Shown here: piece after piece, positions 28,501-36,374 of the stretch
Numbering within the stretch: the stretch's first letter is position 1
Layout: every line of letters begins with the position of its first letter
Assembly: GCA_944326695.1 (NCBI GenBank)
Contig: CALVEZ010000001.1
Coordinates: 1 to 64,000, forward strand
Reading direction: 5' to 3'
DNA from: Candidatus Bilophila faecipullorum
GTDB taxonomy: Bacteria > Desulfobacterota > Desulfovibrionia > Desulfovibrionales > Desulfovibrionaceae
DNA: 64,000 bases
Notes under the pieces: model-generated
Seen by the model: the letters and a program-made list of their open reading frames with translations, nothing else
What the model was told of the DNA's origin: nothing
The model's database searches: none
Position numbers and translations under genes: made by a program

Positions 28501-28810
28501 CCGCCTTTCAGAGGGTGTTTCATGGGGACCCCTTACCCCATGTCATCTTCTCTGAAAAAAGCCCATGAACACGCCTTGAAAACGGCATTGCTGCGGGAAG
28601 CCTTACCCAAGGTCATCTTTTCCCGTTCAAAGGGAAAATACGGTCGTGGGTCCGGTTTTTTTGAAGGGAAAACGGGAAGGGGGAAAGGGAGTCGCCACCG
28701 GAGACCCCCCTTCTCCCTCTGCCGCTGTCCTTTTAAAGTTTGTACAGCCCACCCTTTGACAAACGCCTCTACCCCTGCCTTGCCTCTGCCCCGTACAATG
28801 TACGGGATAG
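28501..28810 (+). other. Non-coding stretch after the integrase
   Basis: No convincing gene. It contains two related segments (CCTTACCCCATGTCATCTTC near 28532 and CCTTACCCAAGGTCATCTTT near 28601) and a 7-bp-arm palindrome CCCGTAC/GTACGGG at 28790-28806, just before the repeat array. Confidence 0.5.
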
Positions 28811-28818
28811 CCTTCTTT

Positions 28819-29128
28819 ATCCAATATCAAAAGTGGGTTAGAATTAGGTTGCACCTACGGAAGAGGACGCAGCTTTTCCTTCCAATCGCTTCAGACTGGA
28901 TAATTCAATAATCAAACCTAGTTGGAATTACCGTGCACCTACGGAGAGAGACGGGGTTTTCCCTTCAATTCTCCCGAAATGGGATAGTTCAATAGTTACG
29001 CAATATTGGAATTAGGTCCCACCTTCGGAAAGAGAGACGGCTTGAACTTTCAAGTTGTCGCTTTCTCAGTTCTTCAATATCAAAAGTAGGTTGGAATTAG
29101 GTTCCACCTACGGAGAGAGCCCCCCCTT
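28819..29128 (+). repeat. Four-copy iteron-like repeat array
   Basis: Four imperfect copies, cores at about 28838, 28920, 29004 and 29089, share GGAATTAGGT, CACCTACGG and GAGAGAGAC. Start-to-start distances are 82, 84 and 85 bases, close to eight DNA turns. Each core is preceded by TTCAATA or a variant (CCAATA in copy 1), and stretches of about 30 unrelated bases separate them. The core holds a short inverted repeat AGGT/ACCT. Possible roles are replication iterons, recombinase or repressor arm sites, or repeated small RNAs. Confidence 0.6.
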
Positions 29129-29243
29129 AAAACAAGGGAGGGCGTCTACCTCATCCAACCATTTTCTTTTCTTTCGTGCTTTCTTTGGGGGGTCTTTTGC
29201 AGAAAAGACGCCTCCCTGTCCTCTTCACGGATAGGGGGGTTCC

Positions 29244-29286
29244 ACATGCACGGGGTGAATACAGTTTTGTATTGGCCTGTGCATGT
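29244..29286. other. Long hairpin in the element
   Basis: ACATGCAC/GTGCATGT outer stem and AATACA/TGTATT inner stem around GTTT. There is no T-run, so it is not a simple terminator. Around it, 29129-29676 is T- and A-rich with no supported gene. Confidence 0.5.
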
Positions 29287-29676
29287 GTCCTTACCACCAT
29301 GCAAACTTGCGTGGGGGGTAGGGGGGTCTTTTCCCACCTTTCTTTTCTTCCCTTTCAACTTCCTTAAAGAGTCTTTAAAAACTTTTTAAGTCTTTTTAAG
29401 ATTATTTTCAATCTTCTTTACATCGTCTTACGCTTCCTTGATTATAGCACTTCTTAATCAAGACCTGCCTTTCAAGTAAAAAGAAGCATGGATGACGTAA
29501 GATATTTAAGTGACCTTATATCGACATAAAGCATCTTATATTTATGGTGGTTATGTGAACATAAGACAATCTTAAAAACTTACACAGACGATGGACACTT
29601 GATAGACAGCCATTTATCATAGGTCATAATCATCATTCTTAACGTACATTGCTGGACAGAACATGCCCTTTGTCCA

Positions 29677-29731
29677 ATGAAAGAGCCCATTGACGTATCT
29701 GTACAGACGTTAATGGGCTCTTTCATTTTTG
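29677..29731 (+). terminator. Strong terminator before the 238-aa gene
   Basis: A perfect 15-bp stem (29677-29691 with 29712-29726) followed by TTTT. It isolates the genes to the right from transcription out of the integrase side. Confidence 0.8.
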
Positions 29732-29819
29732 AACACAACGAATTGGGGGAATGTTCAATCCATATAACAGCGTCAAAGGTCTTCATCATCTACAACACAT
29801 TCAAAAGGGGTATTCCATC

Positions 29820-30536
29820 ATGTCCAACAATTCCGTCATTGAAGGCGTCAAGGGTATGGTCGTTGTAAGCCGCTGCAAGAGAAAGAGCATCCCGGTTATT
29901 GACGCTCCCTTGAATGAAGGGGGATACAGTGATTGGCGTCTTCTCATTCCCCACGGCTACATAACCCTATCGGAAGCTGTGAAGCGTTTCGGTTACGGGT
30001 TGTCTTTAAAGGCTTTGATGAAAATCATGTATGCCGCAAAGGTTCCTACGCACACCCTGCACATCCTCAAAAATGAGGGCGTTGTTACCCCTGAAACCGA
30101 TGTTGTCGAGGTCTTCCCTACCTATCGTCTTCTTTGCCTGCCTCAGACTGCGAAGTATCAATATCTTGAACGCAAGGACGGGTATGGTAGTGGCGTCTTG
30201 ATTCCAGATGGTGGCGCTGATGATGACGATGACGCGGACCAGAACCGGGGGGAGTCCACAATCACCACTGCTACCGACGACGCCACTACCGACACCTATT
30301 ACATCTTTGACGGCATTGACCCTATTACCGTCACTCTCGTTAATGCCTTTTCCGCTAGAATGGCAATGCAGAACTTCCTTCATGACGTCATGGAACGCCC
30401 ATTTCATCCATACGATTTCACGCATCCTCTGTTCAAGGATAATGGGCATGGTGGCCTGTTGTACGGGTTCGACGTGCGGAAGGCATGGAAACAGCACAAG
30501 ATCGACGTGGTGAGATGCCAACAGCAACCGCGTTAA
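29820..30536 (+). CDS. Hypothetical element protein
   Basis: 238 aa, family not recognised. AAAAGGGG about 10 bases upstream supports the ATG at 29820. Residues 35-75 (LLIPHGYITLSEAVKRFGYG) resemble a MerR/excisionase-type opening helix pair, which would fit an element regulator, but this is weak. There is an acidic run (GGADDDDDADQ) near 140 and a Thr-rich linker, then a second folded part (VNAFSARMAMQNFLHDVMER). It is preceded by a strong terminator, so it has its own promoter. It is a likely accessory or control protein of the element. Confidence 0.6.
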   Translation: MSNNSVIEGVKGMVVVSRCKRKSIPVIDAPLNEGGYSDWRLLIPHGYITLSEAVKRFGYGLSLKALMKIMYAAKVPTHTLHILKNEGVVTPETDVVEVFPTYRLLCLPQTAKYQYLERKDGYGSGVLIPDGGADDDDDADQNRGESTITTATDDATTDTYYIFDGIDPITVTLVNAFSARMAMQNFLHDVMERPFHPYDFTHPLFKDNGHGGLLYGFDVRKAWKQHKIDVVRCQQQPR

Positions 30537-30539
30537 CAT

Positions 30540-30903
30540 CAATGGTTTGATGACGACGACCACTACGTCATGGCGTCATCTCCTCCTCCCTTTTTTCCCG
30601 ATCCATATAGAGACGCTGGCTGGAGAGCTGAGCGAGGAAATAGATACCCCCTCCTGTGAAAACACAAGGGGGGTCTGTTTCCTTGCCCTGCCTTCCTCCC
30701 CGGCGTCTCTATTTTTTGTTACTGATTGGCAACATATTCTGATTTTCTGTGATGAATCGATTCTAAACCGTCGTGAAAGGAGAAAGGGAAGCGGAAGGGC
30801 TGCACGTGTCATTCACCCCTCCCGACCATCCCCGTACCTGAGTCCCCGCTACCTTGATGAAGACGAAAAGATTACCCTCAGCAATCCTGATGATAATCCA
30901 AAG
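30540..30903 (+). other. Intergenic region without supported gene
   Basis: An open frame at 30547-30915 exists, but its composition is repetitive and no family is recognisable. I see no hairpin strong enough to call. Confidence 0.4.
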
Positions 30904-30931
30904 GTGAGTGAGTGAGTGAGTGAGTGAGTGA
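30904..30931 (+). repeat. (GTGA)7 tetranucleotide tract
   Basis: Seven perfect GTGA units directly at the start of the Rha fragment, which can begin at the last GTG (30928). Every reading frame through the tract meets TGA followed by GTG, so its length could change stop/restart geometry. Confidence 0.85.
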
Positions 30932-31131
30932 CGCGCGACATCCTCCCCGCCGTCACACCCAGCCTTCAAGTGGCGGAGGCGTTTGGGAAGGAACATTTTC
31001 ATGTTATGAGGGACATTCGCAACTTGCTGGAATCTGACGATTTCAGCCAATCCAATTTTGGATTGGTTCATTACATGGACGCAAAAGGTGAAGAGCGCCC
31101 CATGTACATCATGAGCCGGGACGGTTTCTAG
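30928..31131 (+). pseudogene. Rha-family regulator, N-terminal fragment
   Basis: 67 aa. It matches the start of phage Rha proteins: TPSLQVAEAFGKEHFHVMRD, DIRNLLES, then GEERPMYIMSRDGF, where the family normally continues for another 100-150 residues. A TAG follows immediately. Rha proteins modulate phage growth in hosts with or without certain DNA-bending factors. Degenerate copies of the same segment follow to the right, so this is one unit of a tandemly decayed gene. The GTG start emerges from the GTGA tract. Confidence 0.7.
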
Positions 31132-31199
31132 GTGAGGTCATCCCCGCCGCCACGACACAACGAGCGCAATGTTGCGCTGGTTGAATACATCACCATGAC

Positions 31200-31565
31200 A
31201 ACGCGCTGAACTTTCAGCGGGTTGGCACACACTACACCGAGAGTACGGGGGGCATTCCTAACCTGCTGGAATCTAAGGTTTCACCGCTGACTTTAAGTTT
31301 CAAGTGAGTAGTTATTACACCGACGCACAAGACAAAAAACGGTCCATGTACGGGACATTCGCAACTTACTGGAATCTGACAAATTCAACGCGGTAAATTT
31401 TTACTCCGATGAATATACCGACTCCAAGGGACGCACGACCATCCACACCGCCGCCACCACGACAACGCCTTGAACTTTCAGCCCGTTGAATACACCCCCG
31501 ACGCACCACTGAGACCAATTTGGGGCTGAGCGGTGACTATACCGATTCCACGGGATGCACGACCA
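31200..31565 (+). repeat. Tandem degenerate Rha segments
   Basis: Three further copies of the Rha coding segment, each with stops and frameshifts: 31207-31350, 31347-31445 (still reads RDIRNLLESDKFNAVNF, then YTDSKG) and 31463-31560. They share GCATTCCTAACCTGCTGGAA-like and CCGA(C/T)TCCA(A/C)GGG motifs. Confidence 0.55.
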
Positions 31566-31668
31566 CCACCACAACGCAAGGCGTCCCATCACCACCACTT
31601 CCTCCTCCTCTTTTTCCCGTCAAAATCCCTGCGGTGCACGAGCATATTTTTACCCTGAACACAAAAAC

Positions 31669-31830
31669 ATGACCCACGGTAAGGACTCCCCTGCAATGGG
31701 CTTTTTAAGGGGCATACATGGGCCTTTTTTGGAAAACATGATGCGACGGGCCGGTCTTCAAACGGCCCTGAAACAGGCTATTTTCCCCCTGTGGCTGGAG
31801 AGGGAGAAGGAGGCGTGGGAGGAGTGGTGA
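31669..31830 (+). CDS. Possible 53-aa protein
   Basis: 53 aa beginning MTHGKDSPAMGF and ending LEREKEAWEEW, with an amphipathic C-terminal helix. No clear ribosome binding site. Its first 22 bases upstream of and through the start are repeated exactly inside the replication gene (33539-33560), so the start may be a duplicated fragment and not a gene. A hairpin (GGGTATCA/TGATACCC, 31833-31857) follows. Low confidence. Confidence 0.3.
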   Translation: MTHGKDSPAMGFLRGIHGPFLENMMRRAGLQTALKQAIFPLWLEREKEAWEEW

Positions 31831-31857
31831 TAGGGTATCATGATTGACGTGATACCC

Positions 31858-32273
31858 TCCCCCCTTGACATTTCCCGGCCTTTCCCCGATTTTCGAATCC
31901 CCTAATCTTCGAAGGCGTGACCGACGCCTCCCCCCGCCCCAAGCGGGAAGGAAAGAACGGTTTCTTGTTTCAGCAGCCACCAACGCGCTACAGGTGCATC
32001 CTGTGGACGTGGTTACATATTGGCGGAAACAACGTCCTGATGTTCGTGAGACTCAGGCGGCTTTCGAAGAGCCGGGGAGCGTTGTTCCGCCTTTTCTTTT
32101 GCCTATGCGGTGAATCACCGTAATTGGAATCGTTTGGAAATTTTTAAACACTTTCAACACAGGAGAGAACCACAGCCGCCGCTCAATCCCCCGTATCACC
32201 ACTACAACGCATCCCCGGACATATAGGGCCGTGCCTCTCAATCCCTGAATCCCCCAAATCTTCGAGGCCCCCC
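31858..32273 (+). other. Non-coding, repeat-rich spacer
   Basis: No supported gene. Related segments AATCCCCTAATCTTCGAAGG (31901) and AATCCCCCAAATCTTCGAGG (32249) occur at both ends and may be regulator sites in front of the replication operon. Confidence 0.4.
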
Positions 32274-32441
32274 ATGATCGATCTTTTCCGTTTTCTTCAT
32301 TCGTCACGTTGGCTAAGGCTCCGTTACCGTCTTCTTTCTCTGCTCACGCATGCCGCCGCAACGTTGACCCTTGGCGCGTTGCTGTCACTCCCCGCCGTCA
32401 TGTACGGCCTGTGGGCGTGCGGGGAGGGGGTGTTGCAATGA
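32274..32441 (+). CDS. 55-aa membrane protein coupled to rep gene
   Basis: 55 aa. A basic N-terminus (FLHSSRWLRLRYRLLSLL) is followed by one hydrophobic segment (THAAATLTLGALLSLPAVMY). Its TGA overlaps the ATG of the replication gene (ATGA at 32438-32441), the arrangement of translationally coupled phage genes, which supports both it being real and the downstream start. No family was recognised. It could tether replication to the membrane or act as a holin-like or immunity peptide; these are guesses. Confidence 0.5.
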   Translation: MIDLFRFLHSSRWLRLRYRLLSLLTHAAATLTLGALLSLPAVMYGLWACGEGVLQ

Positions 32442-33742
32442 TGACCGCCGCCACTCCCACCATCACGACCACATCCCCTACCGCCACCACTGCCACACAG
32501 TACGCCAGCCCCGCCCCCGCTTCATCCGGCGGAGGGGGGTCTACGGCAACCTTCCGCACCATACGCCGGACGTTCTGGACTGATCCCTACATCGAATCCA
32601 TGCCGCCCGCCCGGAAGCTTTTGTACATCTACCTGTTCACGTCTCCCCACACGAACAACCTTGGAGTCCTGAACACGACCGCCCGCCGCATCGCCTTTGA
32701 AACGGGCATGACTGAGGAGGAGGTCAAGGACTACCTGAACACCCTTGAGCAGCAGGACGGCAAGATTGCCCTTGACGGTGATGCTGGCAGTCGCGGCGGG
32801 CTCTCCATCCTCGTGATCAACTTCATCAAGCACCAATGCACGACCTCCCCCAAGCTGGTCATGTCCCTTCGTGCCCTGTTCGGGAGCGTTGAATCCGAGA
32901 AAATCAGGGCAGCCCTGATAGCCAAGAATCCCCACCTGTTAGACGGTATGGATAGGGTAGCGGATACCGTATCCATACGTTCCGGGGAAATAGATCAAGA
33001 TCAAATACAAGAGAATAAGAAAAGAAGAGAAGAGATCATATCTTTTCCTTGCGGTGGTGATGGTCGAGAGAAAGGCAAGAGAGGAAAAGGAGGAAGGCAG
33101 GGAAAGGGGTACGATATTGTCGCATCCCTTCCGCCGCCACCACCGCACCCCCTCAACGCCACGGACGCCCGCGACAGGAAAGAGTACGTACAGTATACGC
33201 CCCCTTCCTCGCCGCGCCTTCCATCCACCGCGTCGTGGTCGCGGCCCTGCTCTCCCCTCGCGGTTGACGACGGTGACGGCGAAGGCGGCCTCCACCTCCA
33301 AGACATCCCTCTCGACCTCTTGGAAGCCCTGCAACGGGACTACCCAACCATTGACGTTTCAAAGGAGATCGACCGGGCTAGGGAATGGGCTAGGAACCAT
33401 ACGTCACCCGAGAAACCTTTACGCAACGCATGGCGTTTCATCACGGCATGGCTGAGGAATGCCGTTGCAGCAAGAGGGGCGGCACTTCAAACATACCCTA
33501 AAACAGCCCACAGGATGAACGATTGGACGTCTGAAAAGAAAAACATGACCCACGGTAAGGGGCAGACCATAAACGCCCCTGAAAAAGCCTACTCATGGGC
33601 ACATCCACAGCCGCCAAAGGAGGGGGAGACGGCGGCGGTAGTTGCTGCACCCCCTACCCCTGAACAGCTTGAAGAAAACGCACAACGTGGGCTTGCTTTC
33701 CTTGCCCGCTGGAAGAAGGAGCACGGCTATGCATTCGCGTAA
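32438..33742 (+). CDS. Phage-type replication initiator/organiser
   Basis: 434 aa from the ATG at 32438 (GGGGAGGGGG upstream). Residues about 37-140 form a winged-helix domain like the N-terminus of phage replisome organisers (FWTDPYIESMPPARKLLYIY, then LGVLNTTARRIAFETGMTEE). The middle is low complexity with Pro and charged runs. Near 330-375 comes the DnaD/O-type closing segment (IDVSKEIDRAREWARNHTSP, then RNAWRFITAWLRNA). It likely loads a host helicase at the element's origin. The iteron-like array 3.4 kb upstream is a candidate origin. No helicase or loader gene is present. Confidence 0.7.
   Translation: MMTAATPTITTTSPTATTATQYASPAPASSGGGGSTATFRTIRRTFWTDPYIESMPPARKLLYIYLFTSPHTNNLGVLNTTARRIAFETGMTEEEVKDYLNTLEQQDGKIALDGDAGSRGGLSILVINFIKHQCTTSPKLVMSLRALFGSVESEKIRAALIAKNPHLLDGMDRVADTVSIRSGEIDQDQIQENKKRREEIISFPCGGDGREKGKRGKGGRQGKGYDIVASLPPPPPHPLNATDARDRKEYVQYTPPSSPRLPSTASWSRPCSPLAVDDGDGEGGLHLQDIPLDLLEALQRDYPTIDVSKEIDRAREWARNHTSPEKPLRNAWRFITAWLRNAVAARGAALQTYPKTAHRMNDWTSEKKNMTHGKGQTINAPEKAYSWAHPQPPKEGETAAVVAAPPTPEQLEENAQRGLAFLARWKKEHGYAFA
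33539..33560 (+). repeat. 22-bp direct repeat with 31663-31684
   Basis: The segment around ACATGACCCACGGTAAGG is identical at both places and encodes KNMTHGK in each. It suggests a short duplication between the replication gene and the spacer. Confidence 0.7.
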
Positions 33743-34370
33743 CGATGTTCCCCCTCACAGCAACAACGACTGCGGCGGTGGCGTGGAAGGGCGCTATGTT
33801 CCTTTTTCCTCCTCTGGTGGAGCAAGACCCCTACCGTATCCTTTCAGGCTCTACGGAAAAGCGCATCGCCGCCCCTATGGAAAAAAGGAAAAAGAAGAGC
33901 CAGCAGCGCCAGAAGCGTCAGTAGCGTTAGTAGCGTTAGCAGCAGTAGCCCCCGCAGCGGAAAAGATGATGATGACGTCTGCCCCCCTACCTTCCCCGAC
34001 AGACCGCCACCTTGCCGACGAACTGGCACGGGGTCTGAAAAAGAAGCGCGGGGAACGGCGCACAGGTGGCAGAGGACGCCGCTCTCTTAAAACCCTGCTG
34101 GCCGTTCTCGGAGATGAAAAAGCCGTCTGGTCTTTGATTCAACTGAAAGGCGGTACACTCCTAGACATCCCGCTTGGCAAGAATGAAAAAGGACGAAGGG
34201 CTGTTCGACACTTTGAAGAAGTTCTCGGAAAGCAAGCCGCGCAAAACCTCATTACCTACGCAGGCGGGACGAAACTTTACATCCCCCGCGCCGCCTACCT
34301 CGAGACGGACAAGCGAAACCGGGACCTCTGCCTCGAACGGGACAGCATGGCAAAGAACATCCTGACATGA
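33729..34370 (+). CDS. Mor-like activator, N-terminal part
   Basis: 213 aa. The start at 33729 overlaps the end of the replication gene and has AAGGAG upstream. The first 120 residues are low complexity (Ala/Pro/Lys). Residues about 135-213 match the Mor/C-type phage activator dimerisation domain: VWSLIQLKGGTLLDIP, the alpha helix VRHFEEVLGKQAAQNLITYA and the signature GGTKLYIP. The DNA-binding HTH expected right after is absent here and sits in the next overlapping frame (34367-34531). It is either a two-gene Mor or a frameshifted one. Confidence 0.6.
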   Translation: MHSRNDVPPHSNNDCGGGVEGRYVPFSSSGGARPLPYPFRLYGKAHRRPYGKKEKEEPAAPEASVALVALAAVAPAAEKMMMTSAPLPSPTDRHLADELARGLKKKRGERRTGGRGRRSLKTLLAVLGDEKAVWSLIQLKGGTLLDIPLGKNEKGRRAVRHFEEVLGKQAAQNLITYAGGTKLYIPRAAYLETDKRNRDLCLERDSMAKNILT

Positions 34371-34531
34371 CCGAAAGAAAGATTGTCGAAACGCTGGCCT
34401 TGAAGTATCACCTGTCAGACACCTCCGTATGGCGAACGCTAAAGCGATACTATGAATTCGTTGAACCGGAGGATGCCGTCGCGTCCGCCGCCACCCCTGC
34501 GACCAACAACAGGGACACCGACAGCAGGTAA
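34367..34531 (+). CDS. Mor-like HTH part in overlapping frame
   Basis: 54 aa. It begins in the ATGA that ends the upstream gene. Residues 3-30 (RKIVETLALKYHLSDTSVWR) form a helix-turn-helix of the type that closes Mor/C activators. The sequence order (GGTKLYIP in the first gene, then HTH here) is the order in single-chain Mor proteins. A purine-rich run with ten Gs follows the stop. Real coupling, programmed slippage and a frameshift mutation are all possible. Confidence 0.55.
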   Translation: MTERKIVETLALKYHLSDTSVWRTLKRYYEFVEPEDAVASAATPATNNRDTDSR

Positions 34532-35173
34532 AGGGGGGGGGGGAGAAAAGGAGAAGAGAAGGAGGAAGAGGAGGAGGAAAACGCACCCCCCGCTCAAACC
34601 GGGCGTCTTGCCACGTTTCGACGTTTCCGTGCTGCCGCCCTGTCGGTTCGGTTCCTCTTTGAGGGTCATGCGGTGTGTCGGTTCGGTTTCCTCTTTGCAG
34701 AGACGGGGAGGAGAGGCGGCGTGGTGTGGCCGCGTCTAGGATGGGGAAAGGGTATCCTAGTAATCCCCCCTTTCCCAAGCTGTCAAAGAGACTCTTCGGG
34801 GCTTTCCTTGACAATCCTCACCCCTCCGCCTCCCTGTCTCCCTTTCCCTCCATGCTCAATTGGTAGGACTGATTTTATTGAAAAAATGTGAAGGGGCATA
34901 CGTTATCATGACGATCCGCATTTCCCCCCCTGCCGGGGCTGCCTCACTGGTGGCAGGAGCAAAGAAAAGGAGGAGGGAAGACGTTGACCGCTTCTTCCTA
35001 TACACCAAATCCGCCCTTGCCCCTTCTCGTGTCGCTCGTGGTGTTGTGCTGGTGGCATGATAGTGTGGTGATGGTGGCGGGGGAGACGGTGAAGCGGGAC
35101 GGCCTTGCCATGAGGGGGCGGGTGTGTAGTGTGCGGGGTGTGGGGCATGTTCTCCCGTAAAGGAGGCTACCCC
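34532..35173 (+). other. Gap with low-complexity DNA
   Basis: Purine-rich tract (34530-34580), then GC-rich DNA. A 50-aa frame at 34908-35060 (MTIRISPPAGAAS start) is possible but its AAGGGG is 14 bases away; I give it little weight. No other feature. Confidence 0.35.
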
Positions 35174-35260
35174 ATGCGGCACTTCCTGCGGGACGTTGCG
35201 GCGCTTGCGCTGGCTGACGTCATAGCGGCTGTGGTGGTTCACATCTTGTTGAACCTCTAA
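35174..35260 (+). CDS. 28-aa hydrophobic peptide
   Basis: 28 aa (MRHFLRDVAALALADV start, VVVHILLNL end) with an excellent AAAGGAGG at 35159-35166, 7 bases from the ATG. One membrane segment. A hairpin (CCCCGGT/ACCGGGG) follows within 10 bases. The ribosome binding site is the best in the element, which argues for translation. It resembles small toxic or regulatory membrane peptides in size and polarity only. Confidence 0.45.
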   Translation: MRHFLRDVAALALADVIAAVVVHILLNL

Positions 35261-35348
35261 AACGCAGTTGCCCCGGTAGGAGGTGCATCCTAACCGGGGC
35301 GCTAGACTTGTAAATCAACACGATTTACGGGGGGACGTGCCCCACATC

Positions 35349-35386
35349 GGGACGGTAGGCGTTGGCTCGCTTGCCGTCCCTCTTGT
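35349..35386 (+). terminator. Terminator at right end of gene block
   Basis: GGGACGG pairs with CCGTCCC (inner AGGCG/CGCTT partial), followed by TCTTGTTTTT. It ends plus-strand transcription before the convergent recombinase gene. Confidence 0.65.
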
Positions 35387-35414
35387 TTTTAGGGTAGTTG
35401 GAGTCTTAAAAAAG

Positions 35415-36020
35415 TCAACTATTTTTTTCAACTACCATTGCGATGCCCGCGCCGCCTGTGTGCTTCTTCAAATGCTCATAGACCGTCTGCCTTGATACGC
35501 CATACTCACGCGCCAACCGCGCCACCTTTTCGCCGTTCTCTTCAACACGCTTGCGCACTTCCGCCGCCTGTTCAGGGGTGAGGCTAGGCTTGCGGCCTTT
35601 GTACTTCCCTGCGGCCTTGGCAATAGCGATTCCTTCCCTCTGCCTCTCTCGAATCATGGCGCGTTCAAACTCCGCTACTGAGCCGATAAGTTGAAGCTGT
35701 AGGCGTTGGAAAGGGTTTTCCTTGTCGGGGGTGAAGGTCAAATTTTCCTTGTGGAACTTCACAGACACGCCCCGCCCCGTGAGGTCTGAAAGAAGGGAAA
35801 GCAAGTCCTGCATGTTCCGCGCAAGGCGGTCTATGCTGTGGACATGAAGGGTGTCACCGTCCCTCAGCACTTCAAGGCAACGCTCCAAGGCGGGGCGGTG
35901 TACATCCTTCCCACTGGCCTTGTCCTCAAACACCTTGTTGAGGTTCAACCCCTCAAAGGTTGATTCCTGTCGTGCCGTGTTCTGGTCAAACCCGCTGACT
36001 CTGATATAGCCTATGTCCAT
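35415..36020 (-). CDS. Serine recombinase (resolvase/invertase)
   Basis: 201 aa from the ATG at 36020 (GAGGGAGGG upstream). Catalytic domain 1-140 with the nucleophile Ser8 in IGYIRVSGFDQNTARQ, the Arg-containing SIDRLARNMQDLL and the long E-helix (SVAEFERAMIRERQREG). C-terminal HTH (KVARLAREYGVSRQTVYEHL). It fits small Tn3-type resolvases and Hin-type invertases. The spaced repeats in its own leader (36050-36180) favour resolvase action on a res site, for resolving dimers of an excised or replicating element. Confidence 0.9.
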   Translation of the reverse strand: MDIGYIRVSGFDQNTARQESTFEGLNLNKVFEDKASGKDVHRPALERCLEVLRDGDTLHVHSIDRLARNMQDLLSLLSDLTGRGVSVKFHKENLTFTPDKENPFQRLQLQLIGSVAEFERAMIRERQREGIAIAKAAGKYKGRKPSLTPEQAAEVRKRVEENGEKVARLAREYGVSRQTVYEHLKKHTGGAGIAMVVEKNS

Positions 36021-36049
36021 TTTCTTTCCCTCCCTCTTTTCCGTCAAAC

Positions 36050-36180
36050 TTTCAAAGTGTCAAGATAGACTCTATGACTTTCAAAAAGAAGTGTCAAGAA
36101 ACACTAAAGCGAACTCTATTCTGACGTAAAAAGTGTCAACCTATTTTGTCAGTTTGGTGTATACTCTATATTGACATTTC
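36050..36180. promoter_or_regulatory. Candidate res region
   Basis: AAGTGTCAA occurs at about 36055, 36090 and 36131, and ACTCTAT at about 36069, 36113 and 36163, giving three spaced subsites upstream of the recombinase gene. Promoter elements (TTGACA-like on either strand) are embedded. The remainder of the 36021-36496 gap holds attR and a terminator. Confidence 0.55.
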
Positions 36181-36300
36181 AAATAACGCTTGACGAAAAG
36201 AGGAAGACCGGAAAGAGTCTTTCAACAAACTGTTACACAGCTAACACCTTATTGATAAGAACGCTTGTATTTTCAGTGAATTGTGGAGAATCATTTTTTC

Positions 36301-36317
36301 TCCCGCCCTCGGCACCA
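36301..36317 (+). other. attR of the tRNA-Leu element
   Basis: Exact copy of the tRNA-Leu 3' terminal 17-mer. The preceding base differs from the tRNA, so this is the displaced end and not a second tRNA. Confidence 0.9.
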
Positions 36318-36331
36318 CATCGAAGTTCGGT

Positions 36332-36374
36332 AAAGCCCGTTAAGGTTCATAAAACCTTAGCGGGCTTTACTTTT
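36332..36374 (+). terminator. Terminator beyond attR
   Basis: AAAGCCCG...TTAAGGTT pairs with AACCTTA.GCGGGCTTT, followed by ACTTTT. It may be the original terminator of tRNA-Leu or of an earlier insertion. Confidence 0.75.

Noticed and set aside
28819..29128. CRISPR-like array (repeats with about 30-base spacers)
   Set aside because: Only four units, repeats vary too much between copies, and no cas gene is present.
30547..30915. 122-codon frame after the unknown element gene
   Set aside because: No ribosome binding site, no recognisable fold, and it ends in the GTGA tract by chance.
36301..36317. Second tRNA-Leu
   Set aside because: Just the 17-bp displaced attachment sequence.
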